Positions 50,901-57,675 of a DNA stretch of 64,000 nucleotides are shown one piece after another. The notes beneath the pieces were generated by a model. The model ran no database searches. It was not told the origin of the DNA and worked only from the letters and a program-made list of their open reading frames with translations. The stretch is from the NCBI RefSeq assembly GCF_964204645.1, contig NC_134025.1, forward strand, positions 4,717,001 through 4,781,000, given 5' to 3'. Position numbers and translations under genes: made by a program. How positions within the stretch are numbered: the stretch's first letter is position 1; the number at the start of each line of letters is the position of its first letter. The DNA comes from Tubulanus polymorphus (lineage: Eukaryota; Nemertea; Palaeonemertea; Tubulaniformes; Tubulanidae).

Positions 50901-51823
50901 TCAATTCCTTTGTTTTTCAACATCATCTCGGTCAAACTACATGTATGTTGAAGAGTTTGTAGTAATTGCTCCAGTTCATCTTTTCTCTCAACACCATTCA
51001 CAACATCCTTCCCGAAATGATCTTTCAGCTCTTTCACAATTTGCGTTTGCTTAGCTTTTATCGAATCAATCACCTGGGACGTAACGTCGTTTATTTGCTC
51101 TTCGATTTGTTTAATATCCGTAGCATGTTTTTCAATACACACCAATTGGTTTTTAACGTGGTCCATACGCGAACGACACGATGTGACCATTTCATTCAGA
51201 GAATCTGTATATTCGGTTATTCCTTCTTTTAACGAACAAACCTCGTGATTTCGGTGTTCTTGAAATGTGCAGACCACGCACACACACGATTCGCACGGTT
51301 TACAGTAGAATCTGATTGCTTCTTCTTCGTGAACTTTACACACTATGTCCTTCTGTGATTCAAGGTCGAAAACGTTGTGAGACTTTGTTACCTTGGTCAC
51401 TTTGTGAACCTCCGTGCAATCCTTACACATAGTTTTTGCGCATTCAATACATTTAGAACAGGCCGGCTTTGATGTTTCCAAAAACCTTATACAAATTTGA
51501 CAAATATCTTTCTCCTTCTTCGCTGGTTTGCTTTTGTTCACAACCTCAGTTAGATTTGACACGAGGAAATTGTCGGGTAGATTCTTTATTCCTCCAGAAG
51601 GGATGTCCGTTCGTTTTCGGCAGATCGGGCAAGATATACTTCGAGAAAAAATAACATAACGATAAGTGGTTCTTTCCATTTCAGAATCGTTGTGTTTCTC
51701 CAAGCACGCTGAACAAAACGTATGTAAGCATGCTAATGTTTTTGGTCGCTTGTACGTCTCGAAACATATTTTACACACGAGAAACTGGTCACTTATCTCC
51801 TGCATAAATTCCTGTTCTGCCAT
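44939..51823 (-). CDS. TRIM-type protein (RING, two B-boxes, coiled coil) with a giant repeat-bearing tail
   Basis: 2294-residue protein from one uninterrupted coding exon. RING: Cys17, Cys20, Cys32, His34, Cys37, Cys40, Cys65, Cys68, implying E3 ubiquitin ligase activity. B-box 1 spans about 108-150 and B-box 2 about 162-196 (CKVHEEEAIRFYC...CTFQEHRNHE). The coiled coil is about 205-325. No NHL, SPRY or filamin domain follows. Instead there is a tail of about 1950 residues that looks disordered and rich in Ser, Thr and acidic residues: a 12-residue-periodic TxT series (about 455-545), acidic stretches, 38 copies of a 13-residue Cys-containing repeat (about 1163-1658), a Lys-rich helix (about 2180-2220) and a Pro-rich end (VPPPRPPLPRSYSLPER) suited to SH3 domains. 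An acceptor (GTCTATTTCAG, AG 51843-51842) sits 18 bp before the ATG, so a 5'UTR intron is likely. Molecular role beyond a ubiquitin-ligase scaffold is unknown. Confidence 0.92.
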   Translation of the reverse strand: MAEQEFMQEISDQFLVCKICFETYKRPKTLACLHTFCSACLEKHNDSEMERTTYRYVIFSRSISCPICRKRTDIPSGGIKNLPDNFLVSNLTEVVNKSKPAKKEKDICQICIRFLETSKPACSKCIECAKTMCKDCTEVHKVTKVTKSHNVFDLESQKDIVCKVHEEEAIRFYCKPCESCVCVVCTFQEHRNHEVCSLKEGITEYTDSLNEMVTSCRSRMDHVKNQLVCIEKHATDIKQIEEQINDVTSQVIDSIKAKQTQIVKELKDHFGKDVVNGVERKDELEQLLQTLQHTCSLTEMMLKNKGIDLLLIKRNIRERMESLLQIKVPDIKETKNSPDIKFVKGSVCLGYLDSGKQEHRGSKPSHPRFGSSRFRSPSSPEMEASPNCIAATQTDMCKIREEYTTMDSNMKSSWTDNCIQACIPAIGFDKETITVNESKEVSCETDPVLTSQRNRQTNTEERIRVHTRTQTEKPTPSDKFTNTMEPIPHNKQTNTENRLYFDKQTLTEDKVVHHKHTTTKFETRDRESNTELVYSVESGCNTVSPDMTTTSSGSDFLTFTDEDETSTHELELELLNYYKGLLSSMGPQQYVPIENAVNVHQNKPETIEELDLEPGKFLRGKTPMMNFILESLSAYAQTRETVIKQHGAKATKSTMVPEIIEWAGGNEMEFADMRVKDVGTRMFHKEVMNKQTMTLIVERADSSSETVPLTTLDQSVLVCAATRELGTSVERIDTYSTTTSTSDLNSCMSTGTCTNNEYENVGTSTEHFVRFRNKGTNTKIEFDEHIIESSDEENVFNEIRKRKSRAYSLDDPDIKTFHSSSRRRKSQNEIRKSSRDYTVGIDNDWCSLSKSTEANTFSLNDVKTSSDNDDTCSDSYPSDSDKSVIYNESVTKEENEISFTIEIEEILSTSTKDDTDNQHFENETKTTCEGIETLKGSGEDICNTVSEVVKEFPYLRSPYLKRVSYYSYSESSDASSVRDLDDDDESGTESFSSDTDEGHLGGGEDKEFCEDSDNESQATFSCDMRDLNISRIPILTQDIGIQCLGPPVQIDSTNKCNCPIPQISTCCLECGGEIISDDVSDVETEAVAKMKDTTNIVDGKSENNEHSEIDNLRSNACSLGKQGERLILADADMGDSNRIDSSDEEESMAMCFSSENPSCGKGSIEQMCDSSCGGEGSVVQMCDSSCGEGSVVQVCDSSCGEGSIVQMCDSSCGEGSVVQMCDSSCGEGSIVQMCDSSCGEGSVVQLCDSSCGEGSVVQMCDSSCGEGSVVQVCDSSCGEGSVVQMCDSSCGEGSIVQMCDSSCGEGSIVQMCDSSCGEGSVVQMCDSSCGEGSIVQMCDNSCGEGSIVQMCDSSCGEGSIVQMCDSSCGEGSIVQMCDSSCGEGSIVQMCDSSCGEGSIVQMCDSSCGEGSIVQMCDSSCGEGSVVQMCDSSCGEGSIVQMCDNSCGEGSIVQMCDSSCGEGSIVQMCDSSCGEGSIVQMCDSSCGEGSIVQMCDSSCGEGSIVQMCDSSCGEGSIVQMCDSSCGEGSVVQMCDSSCGEGSVVLMCDSSCGEGSIVQMCDSSCGEGSIEQMCDSSCGDGSIVQMCDSSCGEGSVVQMCDSSCGEGSIVQMCDSSCGEGSVVQMCDSSCGEGSIVQMCDSSCGEGSIVQMCDSSCGEGSAEVREMKDEASNSEPVNMVDAEIGDDCFMALTSDAETQSDMKSYVNVAVGVFPVCQDEITFVDQYALGLMKSVECSGSVSTASDKACDALVHDTSDAGCDARTVELQDVELNTDYVEKIDRRSGDDSRSVFSVDNSMMTEHIIQKNFGVYVRPRTSTKETLTDQPDICDAATSTGCHGIREVGTMTKLRKRSEKPATEDISIEIRPDMSDASVQETPIMVDDWTQKGQSLNSENIQRDGVKLISNGRDPVYEVCNTTKNGSHSNQSYKLVTENIVKLDKHVGTEDLNAFTSVNVGADTRKILLASPCRRYSLPSKPETSNSSSLTDINMVNMPMSLVSSKSLRKGSIGSIGYGAPARHGYGIVIGFGPKPSLGSAYHSRDDTGSIKRTIETADKAVSVGTEMYSSDLYCLDPIREASIDICAEPPKPPPRTVGKRLQCYLSRLGKSKKESAAEADPSKKQTKDLARRKRPDISSLLSLSSESSTSFMDPCGNSPSTPVSVKSWSSVESEPNEKELKKRQKKEKKLRKELEKEQMKDNKRKMKHFKDHYSKSLPSSAPMQFNAIEPPKYKKISKPLFQFKRFTKSSSALSAEMAAPLAAPLEPASSVGSIGSDDSDVPPPRPPLPRSYSLPERAFID
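46851..48335 (-). repeat. coding minisatellite: 38 x 39 bp (13 residues each)
   Basis: Head-to-tail units with plus-strand sequence GATCCCTCACCACAAGAACT and so on, encoding CDSSCGEGSIVQM on the minus strand. The span of 1485 bp equals 38 units of 39 bp plus one 3-bp insertion (the unit near 48300, giving SCGGEG). Units differ at only a few sites: Ile/Val, Met/Val/Leu, Ser/Asn and silent changes. Near-identity at the DNA level points to recent expansion or homogenisation rather than old divergence. Flanking relics (PSCGKGSIEQM) mark the ancestral edge. Confidence 0.95.
50190..50465 (-). repeat. degenerate 12-residue coding repeat with TxT core
   Basis: Residues about 455-545 show a TxT-type core every 11-12 residues: RQTNTE, TRTQTE, KFTNTM, KQTNTE, KQTLTE, KHTTTK, RESNTE, SGCNT. 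It is conserved only in the core, so it is older than the 39-bp minisatellite. The core resembles the LC8/DYNLL anchor TQT. Confidence 0.7.
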
Positions 51824-54129
51824 CTTGAATTATGTTACGTTCTGAAATAGACAGCAACCAATATGATACCATGCAGTAAGAATGAACTATGTTCACGGTA
51901 GAATGAACCTACCCTTGCAGATGGTTTAGATCGCTTATCGGTTGGTGTGTATTGTATATCGGTTAGCTACTAGCCTCATCCGTTGTTACCTAGAATAATA
52001 ATTGACGAAATAATCTGAAATAAAAATGATGATTTATCCCGTATAACACTTCATCTTATATGAATGATGTTTTATACCGTTCAGGTAAAGGTTATCGGTG
52101 TATCACACAGGTGTTTTTCCGACGTCTATATGTATAACATATTTAGTAAGCAGTAGTTGTACTGTCTTCTCCCACCTGCATAAACTCTAATTTCTATTGC
52201 TCAATGGAACGAAAAGTAAGAATCTTGCATGAAGTTTAAGAGAAATGTATGAAAGAACTTCGCTAATGGTTTTTCTCGAGAAGCGCAAATTCTTAGGATG
52301 CATTCACTATTCGAAGAACGCAATAAAACTAACTTCGGTCCGTTTTGTTATATTGTTAACTAGCAAACATCAATTCTGTTCACTGTTCGTGTCTGTTAGA
52401 GAAGTAAATGAACTGAAATATTCCCTCTGCATGATAGAAACTACGTAGAGAGGAATTTCGCGTAAACAAACCTATTCCTAATAATGCTCGAAATATCTTT
52501 ACCTGCTTATTATTTCCGTAGGTGAATATATGCCGGGTTGGGATAAAATCGTACACGAAACCAAAAAGAAAACGCCATCTGAAATACAGGGAATAACGAC
52601 GTATTACTAACATAATCATTAGAAAACTTGATCGGGAGAAAATACCAGGCAGAATTTTCCGTCGATACGCCTACAGACTTATGTAATCTCTATGTTGCTA
52701 TCAAGAATGCCAGGGGTCCTACACTAACCCACGATAAACATTTCCTGGATTCTTGTAAACCACAGGTGATAAAAAAGCGACCTATTGTCAGAGAGATCTT
52801 TCATAACAAAGGTTGCCATTCGTGATTCGATCATTTTGTTTTCGCCGTTATTTTGTCAAATTGATATTACTGATCTGTGGGATAGCCCTGATTATACAAA
52901 ATCAAAAAGCCTTAAAGAAGATGGCGAATTTCGACTTGCAAATTTCGAAATGCGACTTGCAGATTTGTTGAAAGCTTTCCAAAAGATAACACGTACGCCT
53001 ACTATACTTCAAAAGTCGACGTTTAAATATTTAGTCTAACTCGCAGAGTTCTAAGAAAACACCAGAACGCTGGAAGCTATCCGAGTCCTTATTACCTACC
53101 AACTGTGAAAATACTACCGAATTCAGGTTGAGAAAATCATGTTTGGAATTATCGAGAGATAATTCATTTGCTACATTCGAGTACCAATTCCTCGATAGGT
53201 TTTAGTTCATCTTAAAGATTGCAATTTCATCGAAGTAAAGTAAAACACTCATAATTCAATGAAGAAAAGGGACCAAACACCTAAATATCTGGCTCCGGTC
53301 AAGAAAAGCTATTAAAACTGAATATCACCTGATTTGAATGAGGTCTAAAAGAAATACATGTACACCTACCGACATTACGACGTTTTCCATCATGCAGATT
53401 ATTCCAAAGCATTCAGCACAGCCATCCCTTCTTGCACTACCAAAGCGTTCGGCTGTTTGTAGTTATTTTCGTCACGTGGCATGCGCTTATTCTTATACCT
53501 GCGTATTTGTCGGTGAGAAAGAATTAAGTTTTCCACTTCCCAACCGATGCCGGGGATGCAGCTATTATTGGTACGCATTTCATAAATGTATACCTGTATG
53601 TTGGTGAAAACACCACACTCGATCGTGGTTGGAAAATAAACCATTTTGGCCTGTTTATGAACTTGTTAACAACAATACATACCTAATTAGTAAGGCATGA
53701 TTCACAAGGCTGATTCCTGATGATGCCTGAAAAAGACGATAAGGATGGCCAAGGTGCTACAGCGTTATAATAGGGCCAACTGTAATTATGGTAGACCTAC
53801 CATGATATCAGTTTAAGATTATTTTGAATTATTACATCAAATCATTATCAAGATTTTTGAAAATAGATTCGATTATGAAATGGTAACCGTGGGAAATATC
53901 ATGACTATTCAGACGCTGAACACGTTGTTATATAAAAGACGGATAACCTAGGTGCCGAACTTGTGAAAGACCCGTTAGATGATTTATGAAGCTTATAGAA
54001 TGCGTTATTGATAAGCCTTACCTGAAGAGAATATATTCAATGTAATTATCGACCTGTCTATTCGGTGATAAGTGAAATACATCATTCACACGAAATTCCA
54101 TCATTGCACTAAGACGAGGTCTCGACGAC
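51824..54129. other. intergenic between divergent TRIM-type and MAM genes
   Basis: Should hold the 5' non-coding exon(s) and promoter of the TRIM-type gene. Open frames at 52628-52825 and 52785-53039 overlap and have no recognisable domain. A CCTGATGATGCC sequence at about 53716 may be a worn relative of the CTGACGATGG motif. No gene is supported. Confidence 0.4.
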
Positions 54130-55338
54130 ATGGGTTTATTTGGAGTAACATACGTATTTGTGACCCTCTTAACAGGTACAGTTTCCAGCTCAGGGTGCAC
54201 TCGAGAGGTATGTGCCTATCACTGCAGGATAATCAACGCAAATTGTTTTGGAATGATTGTAAATGCCGAGTCTGATGGTTTATGTTGTCGTCGCGTAACT
54301 TCTGAGTCGTCAGTAATCAATGGTGAATATACTTGAAAACATTATGATATATAAAATTATTATCATATCTATATGTCGTTACTAAAAAAGTACAATACAA
54401 AATACAGTCATCACTATTACATTTAAGAAAAGTTAAAGAAAGTACTTCTGTATTGTAAAGGGTGGAAAGAAAAGGACTAAAAAGGACCCCAAATGCGGGT
54501 ATGATTTTGATAAAAAGGCCCGGGCGGAATTAGAATTGGACGAGTTGGGTTGGGCGACTGAAGATCTGTCGGAAGGTATCTTAAGTCATCTTGACCAAAC
54601 CTAACTTCAAAATTCATTCATAATCGGTTTTGTGAAATACGGTGGTGATTCGGTAAAGAATAGATCAGTGCCGAGAGAATTGATTCATTTTTATCACAGA
54701 AACGGAAGATTTCGAAACAGGAATTGGTTTCTGGAAACCAAGTGAAAATCTTGGGAAGTGGACTCGATATAAGGGGATTACCCCGTCGCCCAATACGGGA
54801 CCAGATGGTGATCATACATCTGGTACAGGTAGGAACTCTCCCGTCCCCCAAAGAGATTCTATTTGTATATTGATGCTGAGAATTCCAGATAGACTTTCTA
54901 TCGCATAGGTTACTATATGTATCTGGAAGCATCCACCTCAATGAATAACGTTGCGACTTTGTGGAGAAAGATAACCACGGCGACATCAAGCAATTGTACA
55001 ATGCAGTTCTCGTATCACATGTATGGAAGTACAATCGGATCGCTTAGCGTCAAAATTCAATCGACAGAAGTTTGGAGTCGTTATGGAGATCAAGGAAATC
55101 AATGGTATTCTGACAGCTTGGCATTAGCTAGTGGTGTCACTGACATGGAAGTAAGGAAAATTTCAGTAAATGCATAACATTTCAAAGCGTTCTCTTGGTT
55201 TGCGGTTGTTTATCATTGTACATTCCTCCTTGGTTTTTATATGAAACTCTTATATTGTAGATCAGATTTGTTGGCTACAAGGGCTCAAGTTTTACGGGTG
55301 ATATTGCTCTTGATGATATCATATTCACGAATTGTTAA
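54130..55338 (+). CDS. secreted single-MAM-domain protein, four exons
   Basis: Predicted 213-residue secreted protein. Exons: 54130-54322 (ends AATG|GTGAAT), 54700-54828, 54909-55150, 55261-55338 (TAA); all borders are GT-AG and phases match. Exon 1 encodes a signal peptide (MGLFGVTYVFVTLLTGTVSS) and a short Cys-rich segment with six cysteines (CTREVCAYHC, NC, LCC). Exons 2-4 encode one complete MAM domain: EDFETGIGFW, KWTRYKGITPSPNTGPDGDH with SGTG, then YYMYLEAS, CTMQFSYHMYGSTIGSLSV, WSRYGDQGNQWY, and finally FVGYKGSSFTGDIALDDI ending in NC. MAM domains mediate extracellular protein adhesion. There is no transmembrane or catalytic domain, unlike meprins or receptor phosphatases. The small Cys-rich head may be a separate mini-domain. 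No exact family name can be given. Confidence 0.88.
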
Positions 55339-55713
55339 TGTGATTTGACAGCATTTGAAGTTTGCCTCTGCCTGAGTTCTGAGAACTCACAGCTGTCTTG
55401 GATTTTTCGTTGTTCGATGAACTTCTTCACGTGTTTTCTACTCCTGTATCCCACCCAACAGATATAAACATAACACAATAAATGGTTTCTCAATTTTGAG
55501 ATGATATTTTGATGTTAGAGCATTTTGTTTAAATAAGAGGTCATATGCATAGTATGCGTGGTCATATGCGTAGTATGCGTCATCCAATTTTACGAGGTCC
55601 AAATGTTCAGCAAGAATGTTTCTAATATAGTTTGAACATTTTGAAGATACATGTATTATCATTATACTTATTAATGTTTGTATCTGGAACTTCCTGTATT
55701 TCTTATCCACGTG
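55339..55713. other. convergent intergenic, MAM gene and GPCR 3' ends
   Basis: Contains the 3' ends of both convergent genes and a short tandem duplication at about 55541-55582 (GGTCATATGC[A/G]TAGTATGCGT, twice). Nothing else seen. Confidence 0.5.
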
Positions 55714-56775
55714 CTAACGATGCTGGTGGCACATAGTTCGCAGTTGTTTTCGAAAGCGACGCCGCGAAGCGCAATATATAAAGAAATTATTTGATGCTAC
55801 AATCATCCTGAGTAATTTCTGAAAAGCATTCAAATATAGGGACGTGGAACCTAGACCAATAATACCGTTGCTACTATTAACTAGATTGCTTATGGCTGCT
55901 TTCAGTTGAAACGATTTTTTCAATAGAAAGAAACACGAAATGATAACTAATGTCAACGTTAAACTGCGGTCATGTTCGTTGGTATGATTTGAAGACATTG
56001 TTTTTCTAGCTGCATTAGCAGATTTCAAAGTTAAAATCAATCGCATTGTGGTCATAAATACTATTACAGTGGGAATGAATACAAATGTTGGCGCGCGAGC
56101 AAATGTCTCGTAGTATCGTATATAAATGTTTCTTCCAAATGATGTATATTTTTGTGTCCATCGCTCGTAGCCAGTGCATGGATTGCGCGAACGGCGAGTC
56201 GTATAAAAGAAGAAATTCTTTACACCGTCACTGGCAGATATCAAAACGAGTAAGGTGAAGAATATGTAACTTTTCTTAATTGTGATAACTTTTCTTGCCT
56301 TTAGAGGCCAACACACGGCGATATATCTGTCTGCAGCGATCAGGAATGTTACGAGATCACCAATATGTGCAAATATAAGTTGAAAGTTTTGTGTATAAGA
56401 AAACAGTCGTTTCATAGTATGATTTATTTCGGAGGTCATGTCCAACAGCAAAGTGCGACTGTAGAGCTGATAATGAAAATCAAATGTCACATACATTAAA
56501 CAAACAAGCAGATCAGCAATGGCCAAACATTTCAAATAAAATATGCTTGTGTTACTGGATCGTTCTTTAAACAGAATAATGAAAGACAAAATGTTTGCGC
56601 AGACACCGAAGATCGCAATACTGAAAATTGTATAATTCATAACTTGTAGAAACATGTTCACATGTAGTGGTTTGTAATCGGCATGATGAATATAATTACA
56701 CCGAGGATGGGGTTTAAACCCTCCTTCGGTCGTTGAACTGACAATTACATCTGATATATTGAAAAGCTGTCTCAT
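55714..56775 (-). CDS. divergent class A GPCR, orphan peptide-receptor-like
   Basis: Intronless 353-residue seven-helix receptor on the minus strand. TM1 is about 45-69 with Asn61 (GVCANILSFIILF). TM2 has Asp88 (LKCLAIADLLVCLMY). TM3 ends AADRYIAVCWPLKARK with DRY at 149-151. TM4 and TM5 are hydrophobic, and TM6 is LTLVIISCFFLLKKSF. TM7 and helix 8 read SNNFFIYCASRRRFRKQL. The overall arrangement resembles invertebrate FMRFamide-receptor-like and related orphan receptors. Oddities: the Cys normally at the top of TM3 is absent (the segment reads MKRLFSYTQNFQL), TM6 lacks CWxP, and TM7 has NNFFIY in place of NPxxY. The frame is clean, so it is probably a fast-evolving functional receptor rather than a pseudogene. 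The KCLxxxDLxVC pattern in TM2 is shared with the receptor at 2604-4145. Confidence 0.85.
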   Translation of the reverse strand: MRQLFNISDVIVSSTTEGGFKPHPRCNYIHHADYKPLHVNMFLQVMNYTIFSIAIFGVCANILSFIILFKERSSNTSIFYLKCLAIADLLVCLMYVTFDFHYQLYSRTLLLDMTSEINHTMKRLFSYTQNFQLIFAHIGDLVTFLIAADRYIAVCWPLKARKVITIKKSYIFFTLLVLISASDGVKNFFFYTTRRSRNPCTGYERWTQKYTSFGRNIYIRYYETFARAPTFVFIPTVIVFMTTMRLILTLKSANAARKTMSSNHTNEHDRSLTLTLVIISCFFLLKKSFQLKAAISNLVNSSNGIIGLGSTSLYLNAFQKLLRMIVASNNFFIYCASRRRFRKQLRTMCHQHR

Positions 56776-57675
56776 GATAATACTCTCACTACAACTCGAT
56801 AACTGAGAAGATTGCTGGAACAGAGCTTCGCACCCAACACTTTACTAGACGATTAACGGCACGCCGATCAGCCCCAGACTGCCGGCGGCATCAATCGATA
56901 CGTATGAAGATTATTCATGTATTGATCGAAGATATTCGTAATTTGCGACTCAGTTAGAGGCTACTTTGTAGCCTTTGATTTGTCGCCTCGAATAACATGT
57001 AAGCTTGTTGTTTTTTGGAATAAACCATCGCTTAACCAAGCCGGACAATACCCTTGAAAATCCTGGCGTAAGGGCAAGACGAAATGGCGAACTTCAGCTG
57101 CTTTCTTAGCTAGTGAACTAGAGCTAATTAACCAGATGCACTATAGTTCGGTCGCCGTAACAATTATCGTCGGCTATCTTGGACATTTCGGCCGTATACA
57201 GCGACCCAGCGCGCTAAATTCTGTTGTCGACCAGGGCTAGTTCCGGCCCACAAAGAGAGTGGCCAGCGTGGTGGACCATTTTCGGACCATAATTTCGCCT
57301 AACTGACATTCGGTTTGTGGCTCTAAAGTCCAGGGTCAACTTCGGTGGAGTTAGTCGACTGTAGTCGAACTAAATGAAACCGAAAGTCAGTTAGTCGGAA
57401 CTATATTCTGGATATAATTCGTAAATTGAGCGCATTCGGTTATTAGTTCCGACCACTAGTCGACTAGATACGAAAACCAAATTTGGCCCAGGCTGCCGGC
57501 CCGACGACCCACCGCTCGCGCGCAACAATCGAATGTCCTGTCCAGTATTCCGCTCTGGAACGCGGTTAGGGGAACACTGGCCAAGAATGGATTTTCAAGG
57601 TCGTTGGCCATGTAAATATTGAATGTAGCATTTCTGCTTGTTTACTCCTCCACGTTTTAATTGATACTGGTAATC
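56776..57675. other. divergent promoter region, GPCR and TRMT6
   Basis: No CDS. It includes an imperfect inverted repeat at 57299-57394 and several copies of AGTCGAC/GTCGACT between 57350 and 57470. It presumably supplies the promoter of TRMT6. Confidence 0.45.
57299..57394. repeat. imperfect inverted repeat, 18-bp arms
   Basis: The left arm CTAACTGACATTCGGTTT (57299-57316) is complementary to the right arm AAACCGAAAGTCAGTTAG (57377-57394) with one mismatch; the spacer is 60 bp. MITE-like or foldback in style; no target-site duplication was assigned. Confidence 0.6.

Noticed and set aside
52628-53039. Two overlapping plus-strand ORFs upstream of the TRIM-type gene
   Set aside because: Short, overlapping in different frames, no domain or conserved motif.
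54618-55034. 138-codon minus-strand ORF
   Set aside because: It is the shadow of MAM exons 2 and 3 on the plus strand, which have clear homology and splice sites.
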